Shown in pieces: positions 34,801 through 47,800 of a DNA stretch of 64,000 nt (within the stretch, counting starts at the first letter, position 1; each line of letters starts with the position of its first letter). The DNA comes from Limnoperna fortunei (lineage: Eukaryota; Mollusca; Bivalvia; Mytilida; Modiolidae). Made by a program: the position numbers and the translations under genes. Below the pieces are notes generated by a model. The model was not told the origin of the DNA and ran no database searches. It saw only the letters and a program-made list of their open reading frames with translations. The stretch lies in the NCBI GenBank assembly GCA_944474755.1, contig OX104119.1:49349657-49413656 (forward strand), read 5' to 3'.

Positions 34801-37800
34801 GTCAAAAATGAGGGCGTGGCAGGGACCCCCCATGAAAACGTTGTTATCACATCTCCTCCTAAGGCACACAAAATGGTACAATAAAATGGACGCCGATTGC
34901 ATCTGGGATCGATGTCCTCGAATTGTCGATAGGTAGAAAATCGCTGGGCGCAACCAATAAAAAGTTACCAGTCGTGCAAGTCCAACACCACTTTTTATGT
35001 AAAAATCGTAATTTCCCGAAAAACGATGCATCCCAGCTGTTTGAAACCCTCGCCATTCGCTTTAGAATGTCGATTTCAGTCTAAAAATGTCTCCCCGTAA
35101 GGTGTACGAGTCAATAAATCCTTAAAATCCCACATTGAAACACGTGACCACCCCTCCCCCCAGCCACGTAAATTTCGTCTGTCGTGATGTCCGTTTCAGC
35201 CATCGTCAGTGAATGACCGTGTAAATCGTGTGTCAACAAGTTGTTCTAACTGTCCGAACTGCATTTTACCTGAAACAATAACAAATTGAAACAATTTCCG
35301 ACGTCACTTTTTTGTGTATTCCATCGTCTGCTACGTGCCCCGTGTAATTATTTTACAGTGTAAAATTCCACTAAAATAAAATAATAAAGTCTTTTATTAA
35401 TTGTCGGCATGGTCCGTTGATATTAATCCGTGTCGTCCTGAAATAAACAATCACTGAGATTACAGATCGTGCATCATGTCATATATATGTCCTTTCAGAC
35501 CATCGTAACTCCCTAGAATGATAAAATAAAACTATCTCCGTGATATTATATAACAATGTCACGTGACTCCAGCCAGTTCTGTTCTTTGCCTTTTACCATA
35601 AATCTCTTTCTCTTCCCCTACAAGTCAAGAAAAGTCATTAAAATACCAAACATATAGTTAAAAACAGAAAAGTAAACAAACAAACAAATAAACAAAAAAA
35701 CTGGTTCCCGGTTTTTATATAACCATAGTTGCATATAAAACTATGAACCCAAAAAGGGCCCAACTCTCCACCCAGGGACAGCATGTCAAAAACAATAAAT
35801 CATGCTGGCCCTGGGGTGGAGGGGCCGGGCCCTTTTTTTTTCTTCAATTTTGTAATTAGAACGTTCTAGAAACAATGGAATAGAAACCCCCGGAGGGGGG
35901 GGGGGGGTATACGGGTATATTACGATGTAAAATGATAGATTTTCACCCTCTGGGGCCTCTTGTTTAACGTTTAACGCCAGTTTTTCCTATAGAAACGATA
36001 ACGAGGGAAAGACCTTCCTGTGCATTTGTTCTACTGAACAAATGTCCTTTTAATATTATTATTACTTTTCTTCCGATCTAAAATTCAATTTAGTGCTGCC
36101 AAAAAGTTTCTTATCCGATCGAGCTGAAAATTTGGCGGTGTGATGGATACCCCGTGGGCTTTCTCCCATTCACCCTGTTAGCACGCCCCGTCAAAAATGA
36201 GGGCGTGGCAGGGACCCCCCATGAAAACGTTGTTATCACATCTCCTCCTAAGGCACACAAAATGGTACAATAAAATGGACGCCGATTGCATCTGGGATCG
36301 ATGTCCTCGAATTGTCGATAGGTAGAAAATCGCTGGGCGCAACCAATAAAAAGTTACCAGTCGTGCAAGTCCAACACCACTTTTTATGTAAAAATCGTAA
36401 TTTCCCGAAAAACGATGCATCCCAGCTGTTTGAAACCCTCGCCATTCGCTTTAGAATGTCGATTTCAGTCTAAAAATGTCTCCCCGTAAGGTGTACGAGT
36501 CAATAAATCCTTAAAATCCCACATTGAAACACGTGACCACCCCTCCCCCCAGCCACGTAAATTTCGTCTGTCGTGATGTCCGTTTCAGCCATCGTCAGTG
36601 AATGACCGTGTAAATCGTGTGTCAACAAGTTGTTCTAACTGTCCGAACTGCATTTTACCTGAAACAATAACAAATTGAAACAATTTCCGACGTCACTTTT
36701 TTGTGTATTCCATCGTCTGCTACGTGCCCCGTGTAATTATTTTACAGTGTAAAATTCCACTAAAATAAAATAATAAAGTCTTTTATTAATTGTCGGCATG
36801 GTCCGTTGATATTAATCCGTGTCGTCCTGAAATAAACAATCACTGAGATTACAGATCGTGCATCATGTCATATATATGTCCTTTCAGACCATCGTAACTC
36901 CCTAGAATGATAAAATAAAACTATCTCCGTGATATTATATAACAATGTCACGTGACTCCAGCCAGTTCTGTTCTTTGCCTTTTACCATAAATCTCTTTCT
37001 CTTCCCCTACAAGTCAAGAAAAGTCATTAAAATACCAAACATATAGTTAAAAACAGAAAAGTAAACAAACAAACAAATAAACAAAAAAACTGGTTCCCGG
37101 TTTTTATATAACCATAGTTGCATATAAAACTATGAACCCAAAAAGGGCCCAACTCTCCACCCAGGGACAGCATGTCAAAAACAATAAATCATGCTGGCCC
37201 TGGGGTGGAGGGGCCGGGCCCTTTTTTTTTCTTCAATTTTGTAATTAGAACGTTCTAGAAACAATGGAATAGAAACCCCCGGAGGGGGGGGGGGGGTATA
37301 CGGGTATATTACGATGTAAAATGATAGATTTTCACCCTCTGGGGCCTCTTGTTTAACGTTTAACGCCAGTTTTTCCTATAGAAACGATAACGAGGGAAAG
37401 ACCTTCCTGTGCATTTGTTCTACTGAACAAATGTCCTTTTAATATTATTATTACTTTTCTTCCGATCTAAAATTCAATTTAGTGCTGCCAAAAAGTTTCT
37501 TATCCGATCGAGCTGAAAATTTGGCGGTGTGATGGATACCCCGTGGGCTTTCTCCCATTCACCCTGTTAGCACGCCCCGTCAAAAATGAGGGCGTGGCAG
37601 GGACCCCCCATGAAAACGTTGTTATCACATCTCCTCCTAAGGCACACAAAATGGTACAATAAAATGGACGCCGATTGCATCTGGGATCGATGTCCTCGAA
37701 TTGTCGATAGGTAGAAAATCGCTGGGCGCAACCAATAAAAAGTTACCAGTCGTGCAAGTCCAACACCACTTTTTATGTAAAAATCGTAATTTCCCGAAAA

Positions 37801-40800
37801 ACGATGCATCCCAGCTGTTTGAAACCCTCGCCATTCGCTTTAGAATGTCGATTTCAGTCTAAAAATGTCTCCCCGTAAGGTGTACGAGTCAATAAATCCT
37901 TAAAATCCCACATTGAAACACGTGACCACCCCTCCCCCCAGCCACGTAAATTTCGTCTGTCGTGATGTCCGTTTCAGCCATCGTCAGTGAATGACCGTGT
38001 AAATCGTGTGTCAACAAGTTGTTCTAACTGTCCGAACTGCATTTTACCTGAAACAATAACAAATTGAAACAATTTCCGACGTCACTTTTTTGTGTATTCC
38101 ATCGTCTGCTACGTGCCCCGTGTAATTATTTTACAGTGTAAAATTCCACTAAAATAAAATAATAAAGTCTTTTATTAATTGTCGGCATGGTCCGTTGATA
38201 TTAATCCGTGTCGTCCTGAAATAAACAATCACTGAGATTACAGATCGTGCATCATGTCATATATATGTCCTTTCAGACCATCGTAACTCCCTAGAATGAT
38301 AAAATAAAACTATCTCCGTGATATTATATAACAATGTCACGTGACTCCAGCCAGTTCTGTTCTTTGCCTTTTACCATAAATCTCTTTCTCTTCCCCTACA
38401 AGTCAAGAAAAGTCATTAAAATACCAAACATATAGTTAAAAACAGAAAAGTAAACAAACAAACAAATAAACAAAAAAACTGGTTCCCGGTTTTTATATAA
38501 CCATAGTTGCATATAAAACTATGAACCCAAAAAGGGCCCAACTCTCCACCCAGGGACAGCATGTCAAAAACAATAAATCATGCTGGCCCTGGGGTGGAGG
38601 GGCCGGGCCCTTTTTTTTTCTTCAATTTTGTAATTAGAACGTTCTAGAAACAATGGAATAGAAACCCCCGGAGGGGGGGGGGGGGTATACGGGTATATTA
38701 CGATGTAAAATGATAGATTTTCACCCTCTGGGGCCTCTTGTTTAACGTTTAACGCCAGTTTTTCCTATAGAAACGATAACGAGGGAAAGACCTTCCTGTG
38801 CATTTGTTCTACTGAACAAATGTCCTTTTAATATTATTATTACTTTTCTTCCGATCTAAAATTCAATTTAGTGCTGCCAAAAAGTTTCTTATCCGATCGA
38901 GCTGAAAATTTGGCGGTGTGATGGATACCCCGTGGGCTTTCTCCCATTCACCCTGTTAGCACGCCCCGTCAAAAATGAGGGCGTGGCAGGGACCCCCCAT
39001 GAAAACGTTGTTATCACATCTCCTCCTAAGGCACACAAAATGGTACAATAAAATGGACGCCGATTGCATCTGGGATCGATGTCCTCGAATTGTCGATAGG
39101 TAGAAAATCGCTGGGCGCAACCAATAAAAAGTTACCAGTCGTGCAAGTCCAACACCACTTTTTATGTAAAAATCGTAATTTCCCGAAAAACGATGCATCC
39201 CAGCTGTTTGAAACCCTCGCCATTCGCTTTAGAATGTCGATTTCAGTCTAAAAATGTCTCCCCGTAAGGTGTACGAGTCAATAAATCCTTAAAATCCCAC
39301 ATTGAAACACATGACCACCCCTCCCCCCAGCCACGTAAATTTCGTCTGTCGTGATGTCCGTTTCAGCCATCGTCAGTGAATGACCGTGTAAATCGTGTGT
39401 CAACAAGTTGTTCTAACTGTCCGAACTGCATTTTACCTGAAACAATAACAAATTGAAACAATTTCCGACGTCACTTTTTTGTGTATTCCATCGTCTGCTA
39501 CGTGCCCCGTGTAATTATTTTACAGTGTAAAATTCCACTAAAATAAAATAATAAAGTCTTTTATTAATTGTCGGCATGGTCCGTTGATATTAATCCGTGT
39601 CGTCCTGAAATAAACAATCACTGAGATTACAGATCGTGCATCATGTCATATATATGTCCTTTCAGACCATCGTAACTCCCTAGAATGATAAAATAAAACT
39701 ATCTCCGTGATATTATATAACAATGTCACGTGACTCCAGCCAGTTCTGTTCTTTGCCTTTTACCATAAATCTCTTTCTCTTCCCCTACAAGTCAAGAAAA
39801 GTCATTAAAATACCAAACATATAGTTAAAAACAGAAAAGTAAACAAACAAACAAATAAACAAAAAAACTGGTTCCCGGTTTTTATATAACCATAGTTGCA
39901 TATAAAACTATGAACCCAAAAAGGGCCCAACTCTCCACCCAGGGACAGCATGTCAAAAACAATAAATCATGCTGGCCCTGGGGTGGAGGGGCCGGGCCCT
40001 TTTTTTTTCTTCAATTTTGTAATTAGAACGTTCTAGAAACAATGGAATAGAAACCCCCGGAGGGGGGGGGGGGGTATACGGGTATATTACGATGTAAAAT
40101 GATAGATTTTCACCCTCTGGGGCCTCTTGTTTAACGTTTAACGCCAGTTTTTCCTATAGAAACGATAACGAGGGAAAGACCTTCCTGTGCATTTGTTCTA
40201 CTGAACAAATGTCCTTTTAATATTATTATTACTTTTCTTCCGATCTAAAATTCAATTTAGTGCTGCCAAAAAGTTTCTTATCCGATCGAGCTGAAAATTT
40301 GGCGGTGTGATGGATACCCCGTGGGCTTTCTCCCATTCACCCTGTTAGCACGCCCCGTCAAAAATGAGGGCGTGGCAGGGACCCCCCATGAAAACGTTGT
40401 TATCACATCTCCTCCTAAGGCACACAAAATGGTACAATAAAATGGACGCCGATTGCATCTGGGATCGATGTCCTCGAATTGTCGATAGGTAGAAAATCGC
40501 TGGGCGCAACCAATAAAAAGTTACCAGTCGTGCAAGTCCAACACCACTTTTTATGTAAAAATCGTAATTTCCCGAAAAACGATGCATCCCAGCTGTTTGA
40601 AACCCTCGCCATTCGCTTTAGAATGTCGATTTCAGTCTAAAAATGTCTCCCCGTAAGGTGTACGAGTCAATAAATCCTTAAAATCCCACATTGAAACACG
40701 TGACCACCCCTCCCCCCAGCCACGTAAATTTCGTCTGTCGTGATGTCCGTTTCAGCCATCGTCAGTGAATGACCGTGTAAATCGTGTGTCAACAAGTTGT

Positions 40801-43800
40801 TCTAACTGTCCGAACTGCATTTTACCTGAAACAATAACAAATTGAAACAATTTCCGACGTCACTTTTTTGTGTATTCCATCGTCTGCTACGTGCCCCGTG
40901 TAATTATTTTACAGTGTAAAATTCCACTAAAATAAAATAATAAAGTCTTTTATTAATTGTCGGCATGGTCCGTTGATATTAATCCGTGTCGTCCTGAAAT
41001 AAACAATCACTGAGATTACAGATCGTGCATCATGTCATATATATGTCCTTTCAGACCATCGTAACTCCCTAGAATGATAAAATAAAACTATCTCCGTGAT
41101 ATTATATAACAATGTCACGTGACTCCAGCCAGTTCTGTTCTTTGCCTTTTACCATAAATCTCTTTCTCTTCCCCTACAAGTCAAGAAAAGTCATTAAAAT
41201 ACCAAACATATAGTTAAAAACAGAAAAGTAAACAAACAAACAAATAAACAAAAAAACTGGTTCCCGGTTTTTATATAACCATAGTTGCATATAAAACTAT
41301 GAACCCAAAAAGGGCCCAACTCTCCACCCAGGGACAGCATGTCAAAAACAATAAATCATGCTGGCCCTGGGGTGGAGGGGCCGGGCCCTTTTTTTTTCTT
41401 CAATTTTGTAATTAGAACGTTCTAGAAACAATGGAATAGAAACCCCCGGAGGGGGGGGGGGGGTATACGGGTATATTACGATGTAAAATGATAGATTTTC
41501 ACCCTCTGGGGCCTCTTGTTTAACGTTTAACGCCAGTTTTTCCTATAGAAACGATAACGAGGGAAAGACCTTCCTGTGCATTTGTTCTACTGAACAAATG
41601 TCCTTTTAATATTATTATTACTTTTCTTCCGATCTAAAATTCAATTTAGTGCTGCCAAAAAGTTTCTTATCCGATCGAGCTGAAAATTTGGCGGTGTGAT
41701 GGATACCCCGTGGGCTTTCTCCCATTCACCCTGTTAGCACGCCCCGTCAAAAATGAGGGCGTGGCAGGGACCCCCCATGAAAACGTTGTTATCACATCTC
41801 CTCCTAAGGCACACAAAATGGTACAATAAAATGGACGCCGATTGCATCTGGGATCGATGTCCTCGAATTGTCGATAGGTAGAAAATCGCTGGGCGCAACC
41901 AATAAAAAGTTACCAGTCGTGCAAGTCCAACACCACTTTTTATGTAAAAATCGTAATTTCCCGAAAAACGATGCATCCCAGCTGTTTGAAACCCTCGCCA
42001 TTCGCTTTAGAATGTCGATTTCAGTCTAAAAATGTCTCCCCGTAAGGTGTACGAGTCAATAAATCCTTAAAATCCCACATTGAAACACGTGACCACCCCT
42101 CCCCCCAGCCACGTAAATTTCGTCTGTCGTGATGTCCGTTTCAGCCATCGTCAGTGAATGACCGTGTAAATCGTGTGTCAACAAGTTGTTCTAACTGTCC
42201 GAACTGCATTTTACCTGAAACAATAACAAATTGAAACAATTTCCGACGTCACTTTTTTGTGTATTCCATCGTCTGCTACGTGCCCCGTGTAATTATTTTA
42301 CAGTGTAAAATTCCACTAAAATAAAATAATAAAGTCTTTTATTAATTGTCGGCATGGTCCGTTGATATTAATCCGTGTCGTCCTGAAATAAACAATCACT
42401 GAGATTACAGATCGTGCATCATGTCATATATATGTCCTTTCAGACCATCGTAACTCCCTAGAATGATAAAATAAAACTATCTCCGTGATATTATATAACA
42501 ATGTCACGTGACTCCAGCCAGTTCTGTTCTTTGCCTTTTACCATAAATCTCTTTCTCTTCCCCTACAAGTCAAGAAAAGTCATTAAAATACCAAACATAT
42601 AGTTAAAAACAGAAAAGTAAACAAACAAACAAATAAACAAAAAAACTGGTTCCCGGTTTTTATATAACCATAGTTGCATATAAAACTATGAACCCAAAAA
42701 GGGCCCAACTCTCCACCCAGGGACAGCATGTCAAAAACAATAAATCATGCTGGCCCTGGGGTGGAGGGGCCGGGCCCTTTTTTTTTCTTCAATTTTGTAA
42801 TTAGAACGTTCTAGAAACAATGGAATAGAAACCCCCGGAGGGGGGGGGGGGGTATACGGGTATATTACGATGTAAAATGATAGATTTTCACCCTCTGGGG
42901 CCTCTTGTTTAACGTTTAACGCCAGTTTTTCCTATAGAAACGATAACGAGGGAAAGACCTTCCTGTGCATTTGTTCTACTGAACAAATGTCCTTTTAATA
43001 TTATTATTACTTTTCTTCCGATCTAAAATTCAATTTAGTGCTGCCAAAAAGTTTCTTATCCGATCGAGCTGAAAATTTGGCGGTGTGATGGATACCCCGT
43101 GGGCTTTCTCCCATTCACCCTGTTAGCACGCCCCGTCAAAAATGAGGGCGTGGCAGGGACCCCCCATGAAAACGTTGTTATCACATCTCCTCCTAAGGCA
43201 CACAAAATGGTACAATAAAATGGACGCCGATTGCATCTGGGATCGATGTCCTCGAATTGTCGATAGGTAGAAAATCGCTGGGCGCAACCAATAAAAAGTT
43301 ACCAGTCGTGCAAGTCCAACACCACTTTTTATGTAAAAATCGTAATTTCCCGAAAAACGATGCATCCCAGCTGTTTGAAACCCTCGCCATTCGCTTTAGA
43401 ATGTCGATTTCAGTCTAAAAATGTCTCCCCGTAAGGTGTACGAGTCAATAAATCCTTAAAATCCCACATTGAAACACGTGACCACCCCTCCCCCCAGCCA
43501 CGTAAATTTCGTCTGTCGTGATGTCCGTTTCAGCCATCGTCAGTGAATGACCGTGTAAATCGTGTGTCAACAAGTTGTTCTAACTGTCCGAACTGCATTT
43601 TACCTGAAACAATAACAAATTGAAACAATTTCCGACGTCACTTTTTTGTGTATTCCATCGTCTGCTACGTGCCCCGTGTAATTATTTTACAGTGTAAAAT
43701 TCCACTAAAATAAAATAATAAAGTCTTTTATTAATTGTCGGCATGGTCCGTTGATATTAATCCGTGTCGTCCTGAAATAAACAATCACTGAGATTACAGA

Positions 43801-44385
43801 TCGTGCATCATGTCATATATATGTCCTTTCAGACCATCGTAACTCCCTAGAATGATAAAATAAAACTATCTCCGTGATATTATATAACAATGTCACGTGA
43901 CTCCAGCCAGTTCTGTTCTTTGCCTTTTACCATAAATCTCTTTCTCTTCCCCTACAAGTCAAGAAAAGTCATTAAAATACCAAACATATAGTTAAAAACA
44001 GAAAAGTAAACAAACAAACAAATAAACAAAAAAACTGGTTCCCGGTTTTTATATAACCATAGTTGCATATAAAACTATGAACCCAAAAAGGGCCCAACTC
44101 TCCACCCAGGGACAGCATGTCAAAAACAATAAATCATGCTGGCCCTGGGGTGGAGGGGCCGGGCCCTTTTTTTTTCTTCAATTTTGTAATTAGAACGTTC
44201 TAGAAACAATGGAATAGAAACCCCCGGAGGGGGGGGGGGGGTATACGGGTATATTACGATGTAAAATGATAGATTTTCACCCTCTGGGGCCTCTTGTTTA
44301 ACGTTTAACGCCAGTTTTTCCTATAGAAACGATAACGAGGGAAAGACCTTCCTGTGCATTTGTTCTACTGAACAAATGTCCTTTT

Positions 44386-44863
44386 AATATTATTATTACT
44401 TTTCTTCCGATCTAAAATTCAATTTAGTGCTGCCAAAAAGTTTCTTATCCGATCGAGCTGAAAATTTGGCGGTGTGATGGATACCCCGTGGGCTTTCTCC
44501 CATTCACCCTGTTAGCACGCCCCGTCAAAAATGAGGGCGTGGCAGGGACCCCCCATGAAAACGTTGTTATCACATCTCCTCCTAAGGCACACAAAATGGT
44601 ACAATAAAATGGACGCCGATTGCATCTGGGATCGGGCCGGGCCCTTTTTTTTTCTTCAATTTTGTAATTAGAACGTTCTAGAAACAATGGAATAGAAACC
44701 CCCGGAGGGGGGGGGGGGGTATACGGGTATATTACGATGTAAAATGATAGATTTTCACCCTCTGGGGCCTCTTGTTTAACGTTTAACGCCAGTTTTTCCT
44801 ATAGAAACGATAACGAGGGAAAGACCTTCCTGTGCATTTGTTCTACTGAACAAATGTCCTTTT
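44386..44863 (+). repeat. Satellite unit with a 911-bp internal deletion (478 bp)
   Basis: Unit positions 1 to ~250 are joined directly to position ~1162 at about 44634-44637, giving GGGATCGGGCCGGGCCC. The right breakpoint is in arm two of the GC-rich hairpin, and homology at the join is at most one or two G. The heat-shock element, G run and right end are retained. The join creates a chimeric minus-strand open frame (44445-44687) with no meaning. Confidence 0.92.
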
Positions 44864-47800
44864 AATATTATTATTACTTTTCTTCCGATCTAAAATTCAA
44901 TTTAGTGCTGCCAAAAAGTTTCTTATCCGATCGAGCTGAAAATTTGGCGGTGTGATGGATACCCCGTGGGCTTTCTCCCATTCACCCTGTTAGCACGCCC
45001 CGTCAAAAATGAGGGCGTGGCAGGGACCCCCCATGAAAACGTTGTTATCACATCTCCTCCTAAGGCACACAAAATGGTACAATAAAATGGACGCCGATTG
45101 CATCTGGGATCGATGTCCTCGAATTGTCGATAGGTAGAAAATCGCTGGGCGCAACCAATAAAAAGTTACCAGTCGTGCAAGTCCAACACCACTTTTTATG
45201 TAAAAATCGTAATTTCCCGAAAAACGATGCATCCCAGCTGTTTGAAACCCTCGCCATTCGCTTTAGAATGTCGATTTCAGTCTAAAAATGTCTCCCCGTA
45301 AGGTGTACGAGTCAATAAATCCTTAAAATCCCACATTGAAACACGTGACCACCCCTCCCCCCAGCCACGTAAATTTCGTCTGTCGTGATGTCCGTTTCAG
45401 CCATCGTCAGTGAATGACCGTGTAAATCGTGTGTCAACAAGTTGTTCTAACTGTCCGAACTGCATTTTACCTGAAACAATAACAAATTGAAACAATTTCC
45501 GACGTCACTTTTTTGTGTATTCCATCGTCTGCTACGTGCCCCGTGTAATTATTTTACAGTGTAAAATTCCACTAAAATAAAATAATAAAGTCTTTTATTA
45601 ATTGTCGGCATGGTCCGTTGATATTAATCCGTGTCGTCCTGAAATAAACAATCACTGAGATTACAGATCGTGCATCATGTCATATATATGTCCTTTCAGA
45701 CCATCGTAACTCCCTAGAATGATAAAATAAAACTATCTCCGTGATATTATATAACAATGTCACGTGACTCCAGCCAGTTCTGTTCTTTGCCTTTTACCAT
45801 AAATCTCTTTCTCTTCCCCTACAAGTCAAGAAAAGTCATTAAAATACCAAACATATAGTTAAAAACAGAAAAGTAAACAAACAAACAAATAAACAAAAAA
45901 ACTGGTTCCCGGTTTTTATATAACCATAGTTGCATATAAAACTATGAACCCAAAAAGGGCCCAACTCTCCACCCAGGGACAGCATGTCAAAAACAATAAA
46001 TCATGCTGGCCCTGGGGTGGAGGGGCCGGGCCCTTTTTTTTTCTTCAATTTTGTAATTAGAACGTTCTAGAAACAATGGAATAGAAACCCCCGGAGGGGG
46101 GGGGGGGGTATACGGGTATATTACGATGTAAAATGATAGATTTTCACCCTCTGGGGCCTCTTGTTTAACGTTTAACGCCAGTTTTTCCTATAGAAACGAT
46201 AACGAGGGAAAGACCTTCCTGTGCATTTGTTCTACTGAACAAATGTCCTTTTAATATTATTATTACTTTTCTTCCGATCTAAAATTCAATTTAGTGCTGC
46301 CAAAAAGTTTCTTATCCGATCGAGCTGAAAATTTGGCGGTGTGATGGATACCCCGTGGGCTTTCTCCCATTCACCCTGTTAGCACGCCCCGTCAAAAATG
46401 AGGGCGTGGCAGGGACCCCCCATGAAAACGTTGTTATCACATCTCCTCCTAAGGCACACAAAATGGTACAATAAAATGGACGCCGATTGCATCTGGGATC
46501 GATGTCCTCGAATTGTCGATAGGTAGAAAATCGCTGGGCGCAACCAATAAAAAGTTACCAGTCGTGCAAGTCCAACACCACTTTTTATGTAAAAATCGTA
46601 ATTTCCCGAAAAACGATGCATCCCAGCTGTTTGAAACCCTCGCCATTCGCTTTAGAATGTCGATTTCAGTCTAAAAATGTCTCCCCGTAAGGTGTACGAG
46701 TCAATAAATCCTTAAAATCCCACATTGAAACACGTGACCACCCCTCCCCCCAGCCACGTAAATTTCGTCTGTCGTGATGTCCGTTTCAGCCATCGTCAGT
46801 GAATGACCGTGTAAATCGTGTGTCAACAAGTTGTTCTAACTGTCCGAACTGCATTTTACCTGAAACAATAACAAATTGAAACAATTTCCGACGTCACTTT
46901 TTTGTGTATTCCATCGTCTGCTACGTGCCCCGTGTAATTATTTTACAGTGTAAAATTCCACTAAAATAAAATAATAAAGTCTTTTATTAATTGTCGGCAT
47001 GGTCCGTTGATATTAATCCGTGTCGTCCTGAAATAAACAATCACTGAGATTACAGATCGTGCATCATGTCATATATATGTCCTTTCAGACCATCGTAACT
47101 CCCTAGAATGATAAAATAAAACTATCTCCGTGATATTATATAACAATGTCACGTGACTCCAGCCAGTTCTGTTCTTTGCCTTTTACCATAAATCTCTTTC
47201 TCTTCCCCTACAAGTCAAGAAAAGTCATTAAAATACCAAACATATAGTTAAAAACAGAAAAGTAAACAAACAAACAAATAAACAAAAAAACTGGTTCCCG
47301 GTTTTTATATAACCATAGTTGCATATAAAACTATGAACCCAAAAAGGGCCCAACTCTCCACCCAGGGACAGCATGTCAAAAACAATAAATCATGCTGGCC
47401 CTGGGGTGGAGGGGCCGGGCCCTTTTTTTTTCTTCAATTTTGTAATTAGAACGTTCTAGAAACAATGGAATAGAAACCCCCGGAGGGGGGGGGGGGGTAT
47501 ACGGGTATATTACGATGTAAAATGATAGATTTTCACCCTCTGGGGCCTCTTGTTTAACGTTTAACGCCAGTTTTTCCTATAGAAACGATAACGAGGGAAA
47601 GACCTTCCTGTGCATTTGTTCTACTGAACAAATGTCCTTTTAATATTATTATTACTTTTCTTCCGATCTAAAATTCAATTTAGTGCTGCCAAAAAGTTTC
47701 TTATCCGATCGAGCTGAAAATTTGGCGGTGTGATGGATACCCCGTGGGCTTTCTCCCATTCACCCTGTTAGCACGCCCCGTCAAAAATGAGGGCGTGGCA

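Larger units (their letters stand above)
29116..44385 (+). repeat. Satellite array block 1: 11 units of ~1389 bp
   Basis: Units start at 29116, 30499, 31885, 33274, 34663, 36052, 37441, 38830, 40219, 41608 and 42997. The first two are 1383 and 1386 bp, the rest 1389. From the third unit on they look identical apart from rare single-base changes such as CACATGACC at 39309. Layout in the unit 31885-33273: ATTATTATTAC head with CTTCCGATC and TTCACCCTG (31885-32010); a ~270-bp segment absent from unit 0; a region shared with unit 0 from about 32283; TATATAAA (minus) 32936-32943; hairpin 32978-33054; heat-shock element 33081-33093; a G run (~33118-33130); and GGGAAAGACCTT with terminal hairpin at 33245-33266. 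Minus-strand frames of 80 and 65 codons recur in each unit but have no recognisable domain. Confidence 0.95.
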
